Notes: generated from the sequence alone by a model not told the origin. A stretch of 64,000 nucleotides of DNA from Bacillota bacterium (GCA_009711825.1 VEMY01000003.1:1-64000), one strand, 5' to 3'. Numbered from the stretch's first letter, positions 1 to 8,142 are shown. Program-made: numbers and translations.

Positions 1-192
1 CCCCTTCCCCTGTTTTGTTATGCCCAAAAACAGAGCACAACTGGGGAGATAAGCCTTAATCGTGGCAAAAAACAAGAGAAAAGAGCTATCGCCCTACGTT
101 AATAATTAAACGTTTTGCGACAGCCCCTTTATTTTTTCCGGACTCCATATTGCTAATATTAAAGTTAATATTAAATTATTTAAGTGTAGGGC

Positions 193-220
193 TTGCAATT
201 TCTCTGGGAACATGTATAAT
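193..220 (+). promoter_or_regulatory. sigma-A type promoter of a 22-codon gene
   Basis: A -35 TTGCAA (193-198) and a perfect -10 TATAAT (215-220) are separated by 16 bases in an AT-rich stretch. Transcription would start near 227 and run into the short ORF at 295. The 192 bases upstream hold no gene I can support. Confidence 0.75.
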
Positions 221-294
221 ATAATTCAAAACAAGCGTGCAACTTAAATTATTAAAGTATAGCATTGCATAAATCAATACAGGGAGGGATTGTT

Positions 295-363
295 TTGACC
301 CGCAAAGAAGAACTATTGGAAAAGGAAAAGGTTAAGTACTGGGAAATCTGTGGCAGCAAGTAG
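295..363 (+). CDS. predicted 22-residue small protein
   Basis: A TTG codon preceded by a strong AGGGAGGG ribosome binding site opens a 22-codon frame that ends in TAG. The peptide is charged (TRKEELLEKEKVKYW) and ends in a Cys-Gly-Ser-Lys tail. It has no membrane segment and looks like one short amphipathic helix. It sits alone between a good sigma-A promoter (193-220) and a hairpin terminator (401-432), so the whole transcript would be about 200 nt. I do not recognise a family. It could be a microprotein gene or the translated part of a small regulatory RNA. The only Trp codon is single, so a trp-type attenuation leader is unlikely. Confidence 0.5.
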   Translation: MTRKEELLEKEKVKYWEICGSK

Positions 364-400
364 TTTTGATTACTAGCATACTCCTACACACCTCTTTTTC

Positions 401-432
401 AGCCAAGCCAGCTTCGGTTTGGCTGTTTTTAT
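401..432 (+). terminator. intrinsic terminator of the small gene
   Basis: The sequence AGCCAAgcc and ggTTTGGCT forms a stem with a short loop and is followed by TTTTTAT. It closes the small transcription unit ahead of the HAD gene. Confidence 0.75.
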
Positions 433-490
433 ATCCCCATAAAACCCACAGATATGCTATCATGGTGTTATCAGTTCAAAGGAGGTCACC

Positions 491-1285
491 ATGCGTAAAT
501 TGATCGCCCTGGATTTGGATGGAACGCTGTTACAGAGCGACATGACCATATCCACGGCCACCAAAAAGCTTCTTAAAGAACTTCAAGCCGCCGGCCACCT
601 AGTGACGATTGCCACTGGCAGACCATTCGTTTCTGCGGTCGGTTTTGTCCGGGAGCTTGAGATCACCAATCCGTTTTTAGCGATAAACGGCGCCCTGATG
701 GTCAACTCCAATGGGAAAATCTACAAGACCCATCCTGTTCCTAAAAATCTTGCCAGGGAATTCCTTGATTTTTGCCTGGAAAAAGATATAACATGCACAC
801 TGGTCACCAAAGATGAAATGTTTATCAGCCGCAATGACATTTATGCCATCCAGATGCATCAGCTATATGACAAAACCACGCCGACTTTAATCGAAAACCG
901 GGAAACGGCAACGGAAGCGCCTATCTTAAACATCTTCCTCAATTCATCTGACCATGCGCGTTTTGAGGAGATTTTCAAAACCATCCATGATGCTTTCGAA
1001 CCGAGACTCAGGGTTGTACGCGTTGGCGACTTGATGATGGACGTTGTGCAGCCGGGAGTTTCCAAAGGTGAGGGGCTAAAAGATTTAGCGGCAATGCTTA
1101 ATATTCCAATGTCTGACACCATCGCAATCGGCGATAACCATAATGATATTCAAATGCTAAAAATGGCCGGCACCGGTGTAGCAATGGCCGGCGCTGACCG
1201 GGAAGTACAGCAAGCAGCCGACATGGTGACGGCCGGAAATGATGAAGATGGGGTTATCCGTGCTCTGGAGAAACTGATACAGTAA
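491..1285 (+). CDS. Cof-type HAD-superfamily sugar-phosphate phosphatase
   Basis: This 264-residue protein is a HAD hydrolase of the Cof/YidA type (class IIB), which usually dephosphorylates sugar phosphates or flavin nucleotides in the cytoplasm. HAD motif I is the DLDGTLL near the N-terminus, with its two catalytic Asp. The last motif is GDNHNDIQML near residue 217, which supplies the Mg-binding Asp. A C2-type cap lies between them. The ATG is preceded by AAAGGAGGTCACC. The gene stands alone and is followed at once by a terminator. The substrate cannot be predicted. Confidence 0.9.
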   Translation: MRKLIALDLDGTLLQSDMTISTATKKLLKELQAAGHLVTIATGRPFVSAVGFVRELEITNPFLAINGALMVNSNGKIYKTHPVPKNLAREFLDFCLEKDITCTLVTKDEMFISRNDIYAIQMHQLYDKTTPTLIENRETATEAPILNIFLNSSDHARFEEIFKTIHDAFEPRLRVVRVGDLMMDVVQPGVSKGEGLKDLAAMLNIPMSDTIAIGDNHNDIQMLKMAGTGVAMAGADREVQQAADMVTAGNDEDGVIRALEKLIQ

Positions 1286-1288
1286 CCT

Positions 1289-1316
1289 GCACCGCCCAAC
1301 GGCGGTGCTTTGCTTT
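1289..1316 (+). terminator. intrinsic terminator after the HAD gene
   Basis: The 8-bp perfect stem GCACCGCC/GGCGGTGC with a CAAC loop is followed by TTTGCTTT. Confidence 0.85.
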
Positions 1317-1343
1317 ACGAATATTACAATTTGATGGCGGCAC

Positions 1344-1372
1344 TTGTCTAAAGACAGGGATGGTGATATATT
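1344..1372 (+). promoter_or_regulatory. candidate promoter and operator of the XRE/ABC operon
   Basis: TTGTCT (1344-1349) and TATATT (1367-1372) are 17 bases apart. The -35 box lies in the short palindrome TGTCT-AA-AGACA, a possible binding site for the XRE repressor encoded downstream. The boxes are moderate matches only. Confidence 0.5.
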
Positions 1373-1411
1373 TTTAACATAATGTGAGCAATTTATAACA
1401 GAGGTGATGAT

Positions 1412-1471
1412 ATGCGCCTGAATCCAATTTCCCTAGTTGGCTTGCTGGCCTTTATAGGGCGTGGTGACTGA
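1412..1471 (+). pseudogene. 19-codon stub, likely remnant of a small membrane protein gene
   Basis: An ATG with a good GAGGTGATGAT site opens a 19-codon frame (MRLNPISLVGLLAFIG, then RGD and TGA) that stops two bases before the XRE gene's GTG. The residues look like the start of a small hydrophobic membrane protein, a type often found beside short XRE regulators, cut off after one half-helix. It may be a decayed gene. Alternatively it is a leader peptide whose translation couples to the GTG start at 1474. Confidence 0.4.
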
Positions 1472-1473
1472 AG

Positions 1474-1686
1474 GTGAAGCTAAACTCACAGCTAAAAAAA
1501 CACCGGGTGCTGGCAGAACTAACCCAGGATGAACTGGCTGCCAAAGTTGGTGTGCGCAGGGAGACGATTGTTCACTTAGAGGCAGGCCGCTACAATCCAT
1601 CCTTAAAGCTAGCCTGGCAGCTTGCCAAAGTTTTAAACACCGGGATTGAAGAGATTTTTTGGTACGATGAGGATAGCGAAAGCTAA
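1474..1686 (+). CDS. XRE-family (Cro/CI-type) helix-turn-helix regulator
   Basis: This 70-residue protein is almost entirely a five-helix HTH_3 domain. The recognition region TQDELAAKVGVRRETIVHLE and the following NPSLKLAWQLAKVL are typical of short YozG/PBSX-type regulators with no effector domain. It starts with GTG. The downstream ABC genes begin 25 bases later, so it probably autoregulates and controls the exporter. DNA binding is inferred from the family. Confidence 0.9.
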   Translation: MKLNSQLKKHRVLAELTQDELAAKVGVRRETIVHLEAGRYNPSLKLAWQLAKVLNTGIEEIFWYDEDSES

Positions 1687-1711
1687 AATATTTTTGGAGA
1701 GGTTTGAGCAA

Positions 1712-2629
1712 ATGGACCATTTACTGTCTGTACGCAACCTAAGCAAAGCCTATAACGGCAAACCGGCGGTGGACAATATCAGCTTTGACGTGCGCCGCCA
1801 CGAAATCATGGGATTTCTTGGGCCCAATGGCGCTGGCAAAACCACGGCGATTCGCATGATTCTCGGGATACTGAGGCCCAACGGGGGAGAAGTCAGTTTT
1901 TTTTGGAACGGTGAAGCGAGCGCTTTGAACAAACAAATGGTCGGCTACCTGCCAGAAGAGCGGGGACTGTACGATAACGCCAAAGTTCTGGACTCACTGA
2001 TTTATCTTGCCGCCCTTAAAGGCGTGGACGGGCGCACCGCCCGGGCCCGGGCCATTGAGTGGCTGGAGCTCTTGAAATTAAGTGATTACGCCAACCACAA
2101 ACTGGAGAAACTCTCCAAAGGTATGCAGCAAAAGGTGCAGTTTATCGCCACCATCCTGCATAAACCAGAATTGGTGGTTTTGGATGAACCCTTCTCGGGC
2201 CTGGACCCAATTAACCAGGACTTGTTCAAAGAGATGATTCTCAAGCTCCGGGAAGAGGGAATCACGGTGCTACTCTCGGCCCATCAAATGAATGTCGTGC
2301 AGGAACTCTGTGACCGGATTTTTTTGATTAACAATGGTAAGGCGGTATTGTACGGCACCTTGGAAGAAATCCGCGACCAACATAAGATTAACCAAGTTGT
2401 AATCGAGTTTACTGGGGAAGACAATCTGGAGCGTTATCTTACCGGACTGCGAGATGCCAGCGATGTAAAGGTTGCCGGCAACAGGGCCAGCCTGCGCCTG
2501 CATACCGATATGGATGTCAATCAATTTATTCAGGAAGCAGGACGGCACTGTACACTCAAAGGAATCAAAGTGGAAAAACCCCAGCTTCATGAAATATTTA
2601 TCGAAACTGTCGGCGGGAGGTCTAAATAA
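1712..2629 (+). CDS. ABC transporter ATP-binding protein, NatA-like
   Basis: This 305-residue ATPase has Walker A GPNGAGKTT (about residues 38-46), signature LSKGMQQK, Walker B LVVLDEP and an H-loop in SAHQM. A C-terminal extension of about 90 residues is of the type common in NatA/YhaQ exporters. I chose the ATG at 1712, preceded by TTGGAGAGG, over the in-frame ATG at 1646, which lies inside the XRE gene. The permease gene overlaps its stop codon, so the two form one exporter, perhaps for Na+, an antibiotic or a peptide. The substrate is unknown. Confidence 0.9.
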   Translation: MDHLLSVRNLSKAYNGKPAVDNISFDVRRHEIMGFLGPNGAGKTTAIRMILGILRPNGGEVSFFWNGEASALNKQMVGYLPEERGLYDNAKVLDSLIYLAALKGVDGRTARARAIEWLELLKLSDYANHKLEKLSKGMQQKVQFIATILHKPELVVLDEPFSGLDPINQDLFKEMILKLREEGITVLLSAHQMNVVQELCDRIFLINNGKAVLYGTLEEIRDQHKINQVVIEFTGEDNLERYLTGLRDASDVKVAGNRASLRLHTDMDVNQFIQEAGRHCTLKGIKVEKPQLHEIFIETVGGRSK

Positions 2630-3831
2630 TGCAGAGACGTAATATCGCCAGTGTTTTTAAATGGGAACTGCGCAAGCACATAAAGAGTCCGATATTCTTG
2701 ATCTTCACCTTTTTGATTCCCGGGTTCATGATTCTGGGAGGATTTTTACCTAACTTCGTGGTCTCCCAAATCGGGGCCGATGCCCAGGATCTCTATATCA
2801 GGGATGAAACAGCGCAACTGGCGCCCCTGATTGAGGATACCCTCAGGGATTCAAACTACGAGATCATTATCACCGACAGTGATGTTGATGAACTGGAAGC
2901 AAAACTGGAAGCGGGCGAAATCCCCGGCTATCTGCATATTACGGAAGAAACTTTGGCCAGCGGCCAGATGACCTTTTATCTTGCAGACGCAAAGGATATC
3001 AGTCGCAACGATTTGCAACAATCCCTGCAGCCGGCATACACCCAATACCGTCTGCAAGCGTCCGGGGTCAACCCCGAGGAGCTTGCGTCGATCATGGTTC
3101 CGGCAACGGTGAACGTGCTGACAGTAAGTGGCGAAGAGCAAGGGATAGCCGATATCCTAATTCCGATGTTCACCGGAATGATTCTGTTCATTTCGATTCT
3201 GTTCTCCGGTCAGATCCTGATGCAGAGCGTAATCAAGGAAAAGCGCAACCGCATTATCGAGATTCTCCTATCTTCGTTGTCAGCCAGAGAATTATTGGTT
3301 GGCAAAATCCTCGCCTTTGGCGCTCTTGGTCTGATTCAAATTGGCATTTGGTTGACTGCCGGTCTTACTGTCGCCACCCGATTCATGGACTTAAGCGCCC
3401 TTCAATTTGAATATACACAGATTCTCACGTCCCTGCCCTATTTTGTCCTCGGTTACCTGCTGCTGGCAACGATGTTTGCGGCGATGGCGGCGATGATGAA
3501 AGATGCCGAGAGTGGCAGCCAGGCCCATGGTCTTGTAATCATGATCCCCATTCTCCCGCTGATGCTTTCGGCGCCAATCATGATGGCCCCGAACCACATC
3601 ATCGTCCGGATTGTCAGCTTCATCCCGATATTTACACCGGCGACAATGCTGATGCGGATGGGTGCGACCACTGTTCCGGCATGGGAAATAATCGCCACAT
3701 CACTGGCACTGCTGGCGGGAACCATTTTCTTCCTTTATATCGGAGCCCGGATATATGGCGGCAGCCTCTTGAAGTATGACACCGCCTCCGGGTTCAAGGA
3801 TGTAATCGGCCTCCTAAAAAACAAAGATTAA
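2629..3831 (+). CDS. ABC-2 family permease, NatB-like
   Basis: This 400-residue membrane protein has one N-terminal transmembrane helix (about residues 22-45), an extracytoplasmic domain of about 150 residues, and then five or six clustered helices from about residue 180. This is the usual NatB/YhaP arrangement. The conserved segment EKRNRIIEILLSS follows the second helix, as in ABC-2 exporters. Its start overlaps the ATPase stop, indicating translational coupling. A strong hairpin terminator follows directly. Confidence 0.88.
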   Translation: MQRRNIASVFKWELRKHIKSPIFLIFTFLIPGFMILGGFLPNFVVSQIGADAQDLYIRDETAQLAPLIEDTLRDSNYEIIITDSDVDELEAKLEAGEIPGYLHITEETLASGQMTFYLADAKDISRNDLQQSLQPAYTQYRLQASGVNPEELASIMVPATVNVLTVSGEEQGIADILIPMFTGMILFISILFSGQILMQSVIKEKRNRIIEILLSSLSARELLVGKILAFGALGLIQIGIWLTAGLTVATRFMDLSALQFEYTQILTSLPYFVLGYLLLATMFAAMAAMMKDAESGSQAHGLVIMIPILPLMLSAPIMMAPNHIIVRIVSFIPIFTPATMLMRMGATTVPAWEIIATSLALLAGTIFFLYIGARIYGGSLLKYDTASGFKDVIGLLKNKD

Positions 3832-3875
3832 AACTAATAAGACCACAGCTATTTATGGCTGTGGTCTTATTAGTT
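3832..3875. terminator. bidirectional terminator between converging genes
   Basis: An 18-bp perfect inverted repeat (3832-3849 and 3858-3875, 8-base loop) has AT-rich outer arms giving T-runs in both directions. It separates the plus-strand ABC operon from the minus-strand genes that begin at 3875. Confidence 0.9.
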
Positions 3876-4096
3876 CAAGTTATCCATAACTGAATTAAAA
3901 CAATAGTTATGAGCAGCAAAAAGAAAATTGAGGACCACTTGGCCACCTTAATCGCCAATTCACTTGGCTCGAGGTCATTATCAAACTGCCAGCGTCTGCC
4001 GAACAACACGGCCTGCTCCGGAAAGAAATATGACCAGGCCAACCCCCCGATTACAGGCAACAAAGCGAATGTCAGTACCCACTTTTGGATAATAAT
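3875..4096 (-). CDS. small two-helix membrane protein with an unclear start codon
   Basis: The frame encodes about 73 residues with two hydrophobic helices (VLTFALLPVIGGLAW and SSIFFLLLITIVLIQLW) joined by a polar link containing LEPSELAIKV. This pattern resembles the DUF6199-type small membrane proteins. No ATG, GTG or TTG lies at the right distance from the clear GGAGGG site at 4100-4105. Candidate starts are ATT (4096 or 4093) or ATC (4090); the nearest upstream ATG (4163) would lie 5' of that site. The true ATG may have mutated to ATT. Its start overlaps the damaged zinc-ribbon gene upstream. Confidence 0.5.
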   Translation of the reverse strand: MIIQKWVLTFALLPVIGGLAWSYFFPEQAVLFGRRWQFDNDLEPSELAIKVAKWSSIFFLLLITIVLIQLWIT

Positions 4097-4244
4097 TCTC
4101 CCTCCAGAATCCAAATCACGACAAGAGTTATGGCAATGCCCATGCCTGGGACACATCTGACTGCTTTTGCCCCGCAGTGACGACAGTTGACTTCCTTTTC
4201 GCCAGCAGGGGCTTACAATGAAACCCAATTAGTCCCTTATTCAT
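4072..4244 (-). pseudogene. frameshifted small zinc-ribbon/transmembrane protein gene
   Basis: An ATG at 4244 opens MNKGLIGFHCKP. One base is missing at the CCCC run near 4215, after which the other frame reads AGEKEVNCRHCGAKAVRC followed by a hydrophobic helix MGIAITLVVIWIL and a stop at 4072. Joined, this is a short protein with a Cys-based zinc ribbon and one transmembrane segment. As written the gene is broken. It could be real decay or a single-base sequencing error in the homopolymer. Confidence 0.5.
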
Positions 4245-4287
4245 TATACCAAAGTTGGTTAATACCCAACACAACCAGGTACGTAAT

Positions 4288-5724
4288 TTAAAGCATATAT
4301 TCAAAGGGATAGGTGATCCACGAAAGTATTCTGACCAACAAGCGCTTAAACCTTGACACAGGCCTGGCCTCCACCGCCGAGCTGTCTTGATATCCATAAT
4401 CGGGGCCTACGGCCAGACTGCCTTCCGCAACAAGGTGCTTGATTTGCTCCTCCAGGATGGCTGCAAATTCCTCGCTGTCAATAACAACCATGGTTTCAGT
4501 GCTTAAAAATGCGCTGCGTGGGTCGATGTTGAAGGAGCCAACCAGACTGAGCCGGCTGTCAAAGACATAAGATTTGGCATGAACAGAGCCCGGACCCTGA
4601 TACTCATATAGATTGATACCAACATCCACCAACCAGGGGCGATAACGGGTATAGCCGGACATGGCGAAGGGATTGGGGCTGGTGGCCACCGAATTTGTTA
4701 GAATATTGATATCCTCCGCCGAAATTTGTTCCACATCCAGGCAGCGCATCATTTGGCCGCCGGGAATAACGTACGGGCTTTGCATATATATCGACTCTTC
4801 AGCTCCGACAAGCAGACCCGCCAACTCCTGCCACACCCAGGGCTCTTTGTTCAGGCGTTGCAAGGGATTATGGATCAGAGTTATCTTATTTGTCGGAACT
4901 GAATCCTCCAACCAGTTATTAGCAGGCTTAAACAATTCCGGCTGCGCCCGTCTTTGTTCAGCGACAAACCGGCGCAACTCCTCTATCCGCTCTTGACCGC
5001 GGCGCCGCTGGCGCCCGGTCAAGTCCTGGCTGGGCATACTGGTAAATTCATGCTCCCAAACCTCATCGAAATAATCACCTATCTGGCTGACAACGCTCTG
5101 GGTGGGCACGTCCATGTCAGTGTTGACTATAACAACATCCCGGTCATGGACAGGCTCCCCGTCGAAGTCCTCAAGAAAATATTTATCACCGATGTTTCGG
5201 CCGCCGGTCATCGCCAATTGTTTGTCAACAACCAGCAACTTGTCATGCAAGCGATTATTTGCCGTCCAGGGCTGAAGCAAATTCAAGGGCTCATAGAGGC
5301 GGAGCTCAATATTGGGATGGTCAATCACGGCGTAGAGCAAGTCTTTGTTAGTTCCCCGGAGACTATGGAACAGGCCATCCAAAAGCAACCGCACTTGCAC
5401 ACCCCGGTCGGCCGCGGCAAAAATGCACCCAAAGAATAAATCGGCACTCTCCCCGGCATGGACTGCATGGTAAGTGATGTCCAGGGTATGCTGCGCTTTC
5501 TCAATTAGATTAACCCGTGCCTGGGCAGATTGGGAGCGTCCCTCCACCAAAACCACCCGGTCGGGACCAGTTTCTTCGCTAAAGAATCTGGCACTAACAT
5601 ACTCTGTGGGCTGGTTCACCGCCGGTTGATGAAAACCAAAGATGATCACTCCGGCCACCAGGGCGTAAACTGCATAGATTGCTGCTATGTATAGAACTAC
5701 TTTTAGTGCACGACTCAGCGTCAA
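4288..5724 (-). CDS. phospholipase D-family cardiolipin synthase, ClsC/YmdC-like
   Basis: This 478-residue enzyme has one N-terminal membrane helix (about residues 9-30) and two PLD active-site motifs. The first is His160-x-Lys162-x4-Asp167 (HDKLLVVD), followed by GGRNIGDKYF. The second is His382-x-Lys384-x4-Asp389 (HAKSYVFD), followed by GSFNIDPRS. The GGRNIGD and GSFNxDPRS signatures point to the ClsC branch of cardiolipin synthases, which joins phospholipids at the membrane. It starts at TTG, 8 bases after GGGAGGTG. The gene stands alone. A different PLD-type transferase or hydrolase cannot be excluded. Confidence 0.85.
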   Translation of the reverse strand: MTLSRALKVVLYIAAIYAVYALVAGVIIFGFHQPAVNQPTEYVSARFFSEETGPDRVVLVEGRSQSAQARVNLIEKAQHTLDITYHAVHAGESADLFFGCIFAAADRGVQVRLLLDGLFHSLRGTNKDLLYAVIDHPNIELRLYEPLNLLQPWTANNRLHDKLLVVDKQLAMTGGRNIGDKYFLEDFDGEPVHDRDVVIVNTDMDVPTQSVVSQIGDYFDEVWEHEFTSMPSQDLTGRQRRRGQERIEELRRFVAEQRRAQPELFKPANNWLEDSVPTNKITLIHNPLQRLNKEPWVWQELAGLLVGAEESIYMQSPYVIPGGQMMRCLDVEQISAEDINILTNSVATSPNPFAMSGYTRYRPWLVDVGINLYEYQGPGSVHAKSYVFDSRLSLVGSFNIDPRSAFLSTETMVVIDSEEFAAILEEQIKHLVAEGSLAVGPDYGYQDSSAVEARPVSRFKRLLVRILSWITYPFEYML

Positions 5725-5751
5725 ATCACTTACACCTCCCGGAGCATGGGC

Positions 5752-6057
5752 GGAGCATGGGGACGGTTCTCCTGCTCCCGTCCAAAGCCACTCCAGATAG
5801 TTTTACGAAAAAATCCTTGTTTACAATATACCCACAGACTCAGTGAAAACTCATCCCGCACCTGGAGCAAAGAGCTTAACTCCGCCACTCCCGCCAAGTC
5901 GAGAAAAAACAAGACAGAGTAAATCTGCCTTGTTTTATTTCCCGATGTTTCCCGGCTGAGTTGCGAAAACATATTTAAACGTTGCCTGGTAATGCAAAGC
6001 ATTTCAAGGTCAGAAAGCCGGGAGCAGCCGGGAGCAGCAGAACCGTCCCCGTGCTCC
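5752..6057. repeat. 306-bp element bounded by 29-bp inverted repeats
   Basis: The 29-bp ends at 5752-5780 and 6029-6057 are inverted copies with two mismatches, and each is itself palindromic (GGAGCA...TGCTCC) around the core GGGGACGGTTCT. The right end overlaps the last base of the glmS stop codon. The interior holds no convincing gene (a weak 90-codon frame only) but does hold the probable glmS terminator. It looks like a non-autonomous MITE or REP-pair insertion. Confidence 0.65.
5903..5941 (-). terminator. intrinsic terminator downstream of glmS
   Basis: On the minus strand AACAAGgCAGA pairs with TCTGtCTTGTT over a short loop and is followed by TTTTTTCTC. It lies about 120 bases after the glmS stop. 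The plus strand also ends in TTTTATTT, so it may work both ways. Confidence 0.75.
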
Positions 6058-7877
6058 TACTCTACTGTGACGCTCTTGGCTAGGTTGCGGGGTTTGTCGA
6101 CATCCCGGTCCCGGACAACTGCGGCGTAATATGCCAGCAGCTGGGTGGGAATAACGGAGATTATTGGCATCAGCGGGTCGGGCAATTTGGGCAACTGGAT
6201 GAGAATGTCTGACGCTTCCCGCATCCGCTCTGGGTACTGACTGATGCCAATGACCAGCGCACCCCGCGCCTTGGTCTCCTTAATATTGCTAATAGTCTTA
6301 TCCAGCAGATCGCTTTGGGTGGCGAGACCGATTACCGGTGTTCCCTCTTCCACCAAGGCAAGGGTGCCATGTTTCAGTTCGCCGGCGGCATATGCCTCGG
6401 CGTGAATATATGATATTTCTTTTAGTTTCAATGAACCTTCCTGGGCCACAGCCCAATCCAGCCCGCGACCAATAAAGAACGCGTCATGCCATTCGCGGCC
6501 GCTATCGGCCAGTTCGGCCAGTTCTTTGCTGCTGTGGGTAAGGAAGCTGTCGGCCACATTAGGCAGTTCTCTGAGCGCCTTCAGCAGTGGCTGGAACTGC
6601 TGCCAATTGCGGTCCAGTTCCCGGGACAGGTAGCAGGCAAACAAGGCCAGGGCCACCAACTGGGTGCTGTAGGCCTTGGTGCTGGCCACAGCAATTTCAG
6701 GCCCGGCGGCGGTGAAGATGACATTGTCTGCCTCCCGGGCTATCGAGCTGCCCACCACATTAGTAATCGCCAGGGCTTTGGCGCCGCGGCGCTTTGCCTC
6801 CCGCAGGGCGGCCAGGGTGTCGGCGGTTTCACCGGACTGGCTGATTACCAGGACCAAATGGCGGGAATCGAGAACCGGGTCCCGATAGCGGAACTCGCTG
6901 GCCAAATCGTTCTCCACCGGAATCCTCAGCATCCGCTCCAACAGGTATTTGGCCATAAGGCCGGCGTGGTAGGCGGTGCCGCAGGCAACGACAAAGATTT
7001 TCTCAACCCCGGCCAGGTCTTCTGCGGTCAGCCTGACGTCGGGGAAGTCGATTGAGTCATCGGCAGACAGATACTGACTAATGGTGTTGCGCAAAGCCGC
7101 CGGCTGCTCCATGATTTCCTTGAGCATGAAGTGGGGATACCCCCCTTTTTCCACGGCTTCGGCATCCCAATCGATTGTAGTGGGCGCCTTTTCAACCTGG
7201 TTGCCGTCGGCGTCAAAGACTGTTAGGTTCTTCCTGGTCACCCGGGCCAGCTGCCCGTCTTCGAGGATGACAATCTGGCGGGTGTACTCCAAGATTGCCG
7301 GAATATCTGAGGCGATGTAATTCTCATTCTCGCCCACGCCCAGGACCAACGGACTGTCCTGGCGGACGACAATGATTTCTTCCGGATTGTCCCGGCACAT
7401 CACGCCCAAGGCATAGGATCCCTCCAGCCGGCCTACAACCTGACGCACAGCGGCAAGCAAATCTCCCTGCCAGTATTCCTCCAGCAAATGCGGGATCACT
7501 TCAGTGTCGGTTTCGGAGCTGAAGCTGTGGCCCCGGGATTTTAACTCCTGAATCAACTCCTGATAGTTCTCAATAATCCCATTGTGCACCGCAGCAAACC
7601 GGTTATCGCAACCGGTATGGGGGTGGGAGTTGGCGTCAGAGGGCTTGCCATGGGTAGCCCAACGGGTGTGTCCGATACCAATGGTACCGACATTGTTCTG
7701 ATTGCTCACCTGGGTTTCCAGACTGTCCAGTCGTCCCTTGGTCTTAATCACGCGAATCTCGCCCTGATGCAAAGCAATACCGGCCGAATCGTAGCCCCGG
7801 TACTCCAGGCGCTTCAATCCAGCTATCATAATCGGTGCGGCCTCGCGGCCCCCGATGTATCCCACAATTCCACACAT
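6057..7877 (-). CDS. glmS: glutamine-fructose-6-phosphate aminotransferase (isomerizing)
   Basis: This 606-residue enzyme makes glucosamine-6-phosphate from fructose-6-phosphate and glutamine, the first step toward UDP-GlcNAc. The N-terminal MCGIVGY exposes the nucleophilic Cys2 of the class II glutamine amidotransferase domain (to about residue 225). Two SIS sugar-isomerase domains follow, with SQSGETADT in the first. The C-terminus DKPRNLAKSVTVE is the classic GlmS tail. A glmS ribozyme occupies the 265-base leader between glmM and this gene, so glucosamine-6-phosphate should trigger mRNA self-cleavage. Confidence 0.98.
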   Translation of the reverse strand: MCGIVGYIGGREAAPIMIAGLKRLEYRGYDSAGIALHQGEIRVIKTKGRLDSLETQVSNQNNVGTIGIGHTRWATHGKPSDANSHPHTGCDNRFAAVHNGIIENYQELIQELKSRGHSFSSETDTEVIPHLLEEYWQGDLLAAVRQVVGRLEGSYALGVMCRDNPEEIIVVRQDSPLVLGVGENENYIASDIPAILEYTRQIVILEDGQLARVTRKNLTVFDADGNQVEKAPTTIDWDAEAVEKGGYPHFMLKEIMEQPAALRNTISQYLSADDSIDFPDVRLTAEDLAGVEKIFVVACGTAYHAGLMAKYLLERMLRIPVENDLASEFRYRDPVLDSRHLVLVISQSGETADTLAALREAKRRGAKALAITNVVGSSIAREADNVIFTAAGPEIAVASTKAYSTQLVALALFACYLSRELDRNWQQFQPLLKALRELPNVADSFLTHSSKELAELADSGREWHDAFFIGRGLDWAVAQEGSLKLKEISYIHAEAYAAGELKHGTLALVEEGTPVIGLATQSDLLDKTISNIKETKARGALVIGISQYPERMREASDILIQLPKLPDPLMPIISVIPTQLLAYYAAVVRDRDVDKPRNLAKSVTVE

Positions 7878-7933
7878 ATTTTGTTTTCCTCCAATTGTTT
7901 TGTATAGGTTGCATTGATTAGATCGTACGCCTG

Positions 7934-8067
7934 GTCCTATTGTCCCGGAGATCGCTCTCCGGATTTGTCAGACCGTTAACGGCGGCGCTTACGCCGGGAG
8001 GTCACCCGCCGAAAAACTCGCCAAACCTCCATCCGCGTCAACTTGCCTCACGGCAAGCCCGGGCGCT
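7934..8067 (-). ncRNA. glmS ribozyme: glmS ribozyme/riboswitch
   Basis: The minus strand upstream of glmS carries the conserved ribozyme core in order: AAA then GCGCCCGGGCTTGCCG at the cleavage site (cut expected between 8067 and 8066), GGCAAGTTGACGCGGATG, GAGGTTTGGCGAGTTTTTCGG, and GGGTGACCTCCCGG, followed by a supporting hairpin CCGGAG/CTCCGG. These match the ligand-binding and pseudoknot segments of the glmS class. Glucosamine-6-phosphate acts as cofactor for self-cleavage, which exposes the downstream mRNA to decay. Confidence 0.95.
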
Positions 8068-8142
8068 TTGCCTAAACTTTGTTTTTCACCTCCTCGCCTT
8101 ATTTCCACATGTACAGGCCTCACCTCCTTAAGAGCGAGAGTT

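Noticed and set aside
5730-6002. A 90-codon minus-strand frame inside the 306-bp element
   Set aside because: No ribosome site, no domain, and it spans the glmS terminator and both repeat margins.
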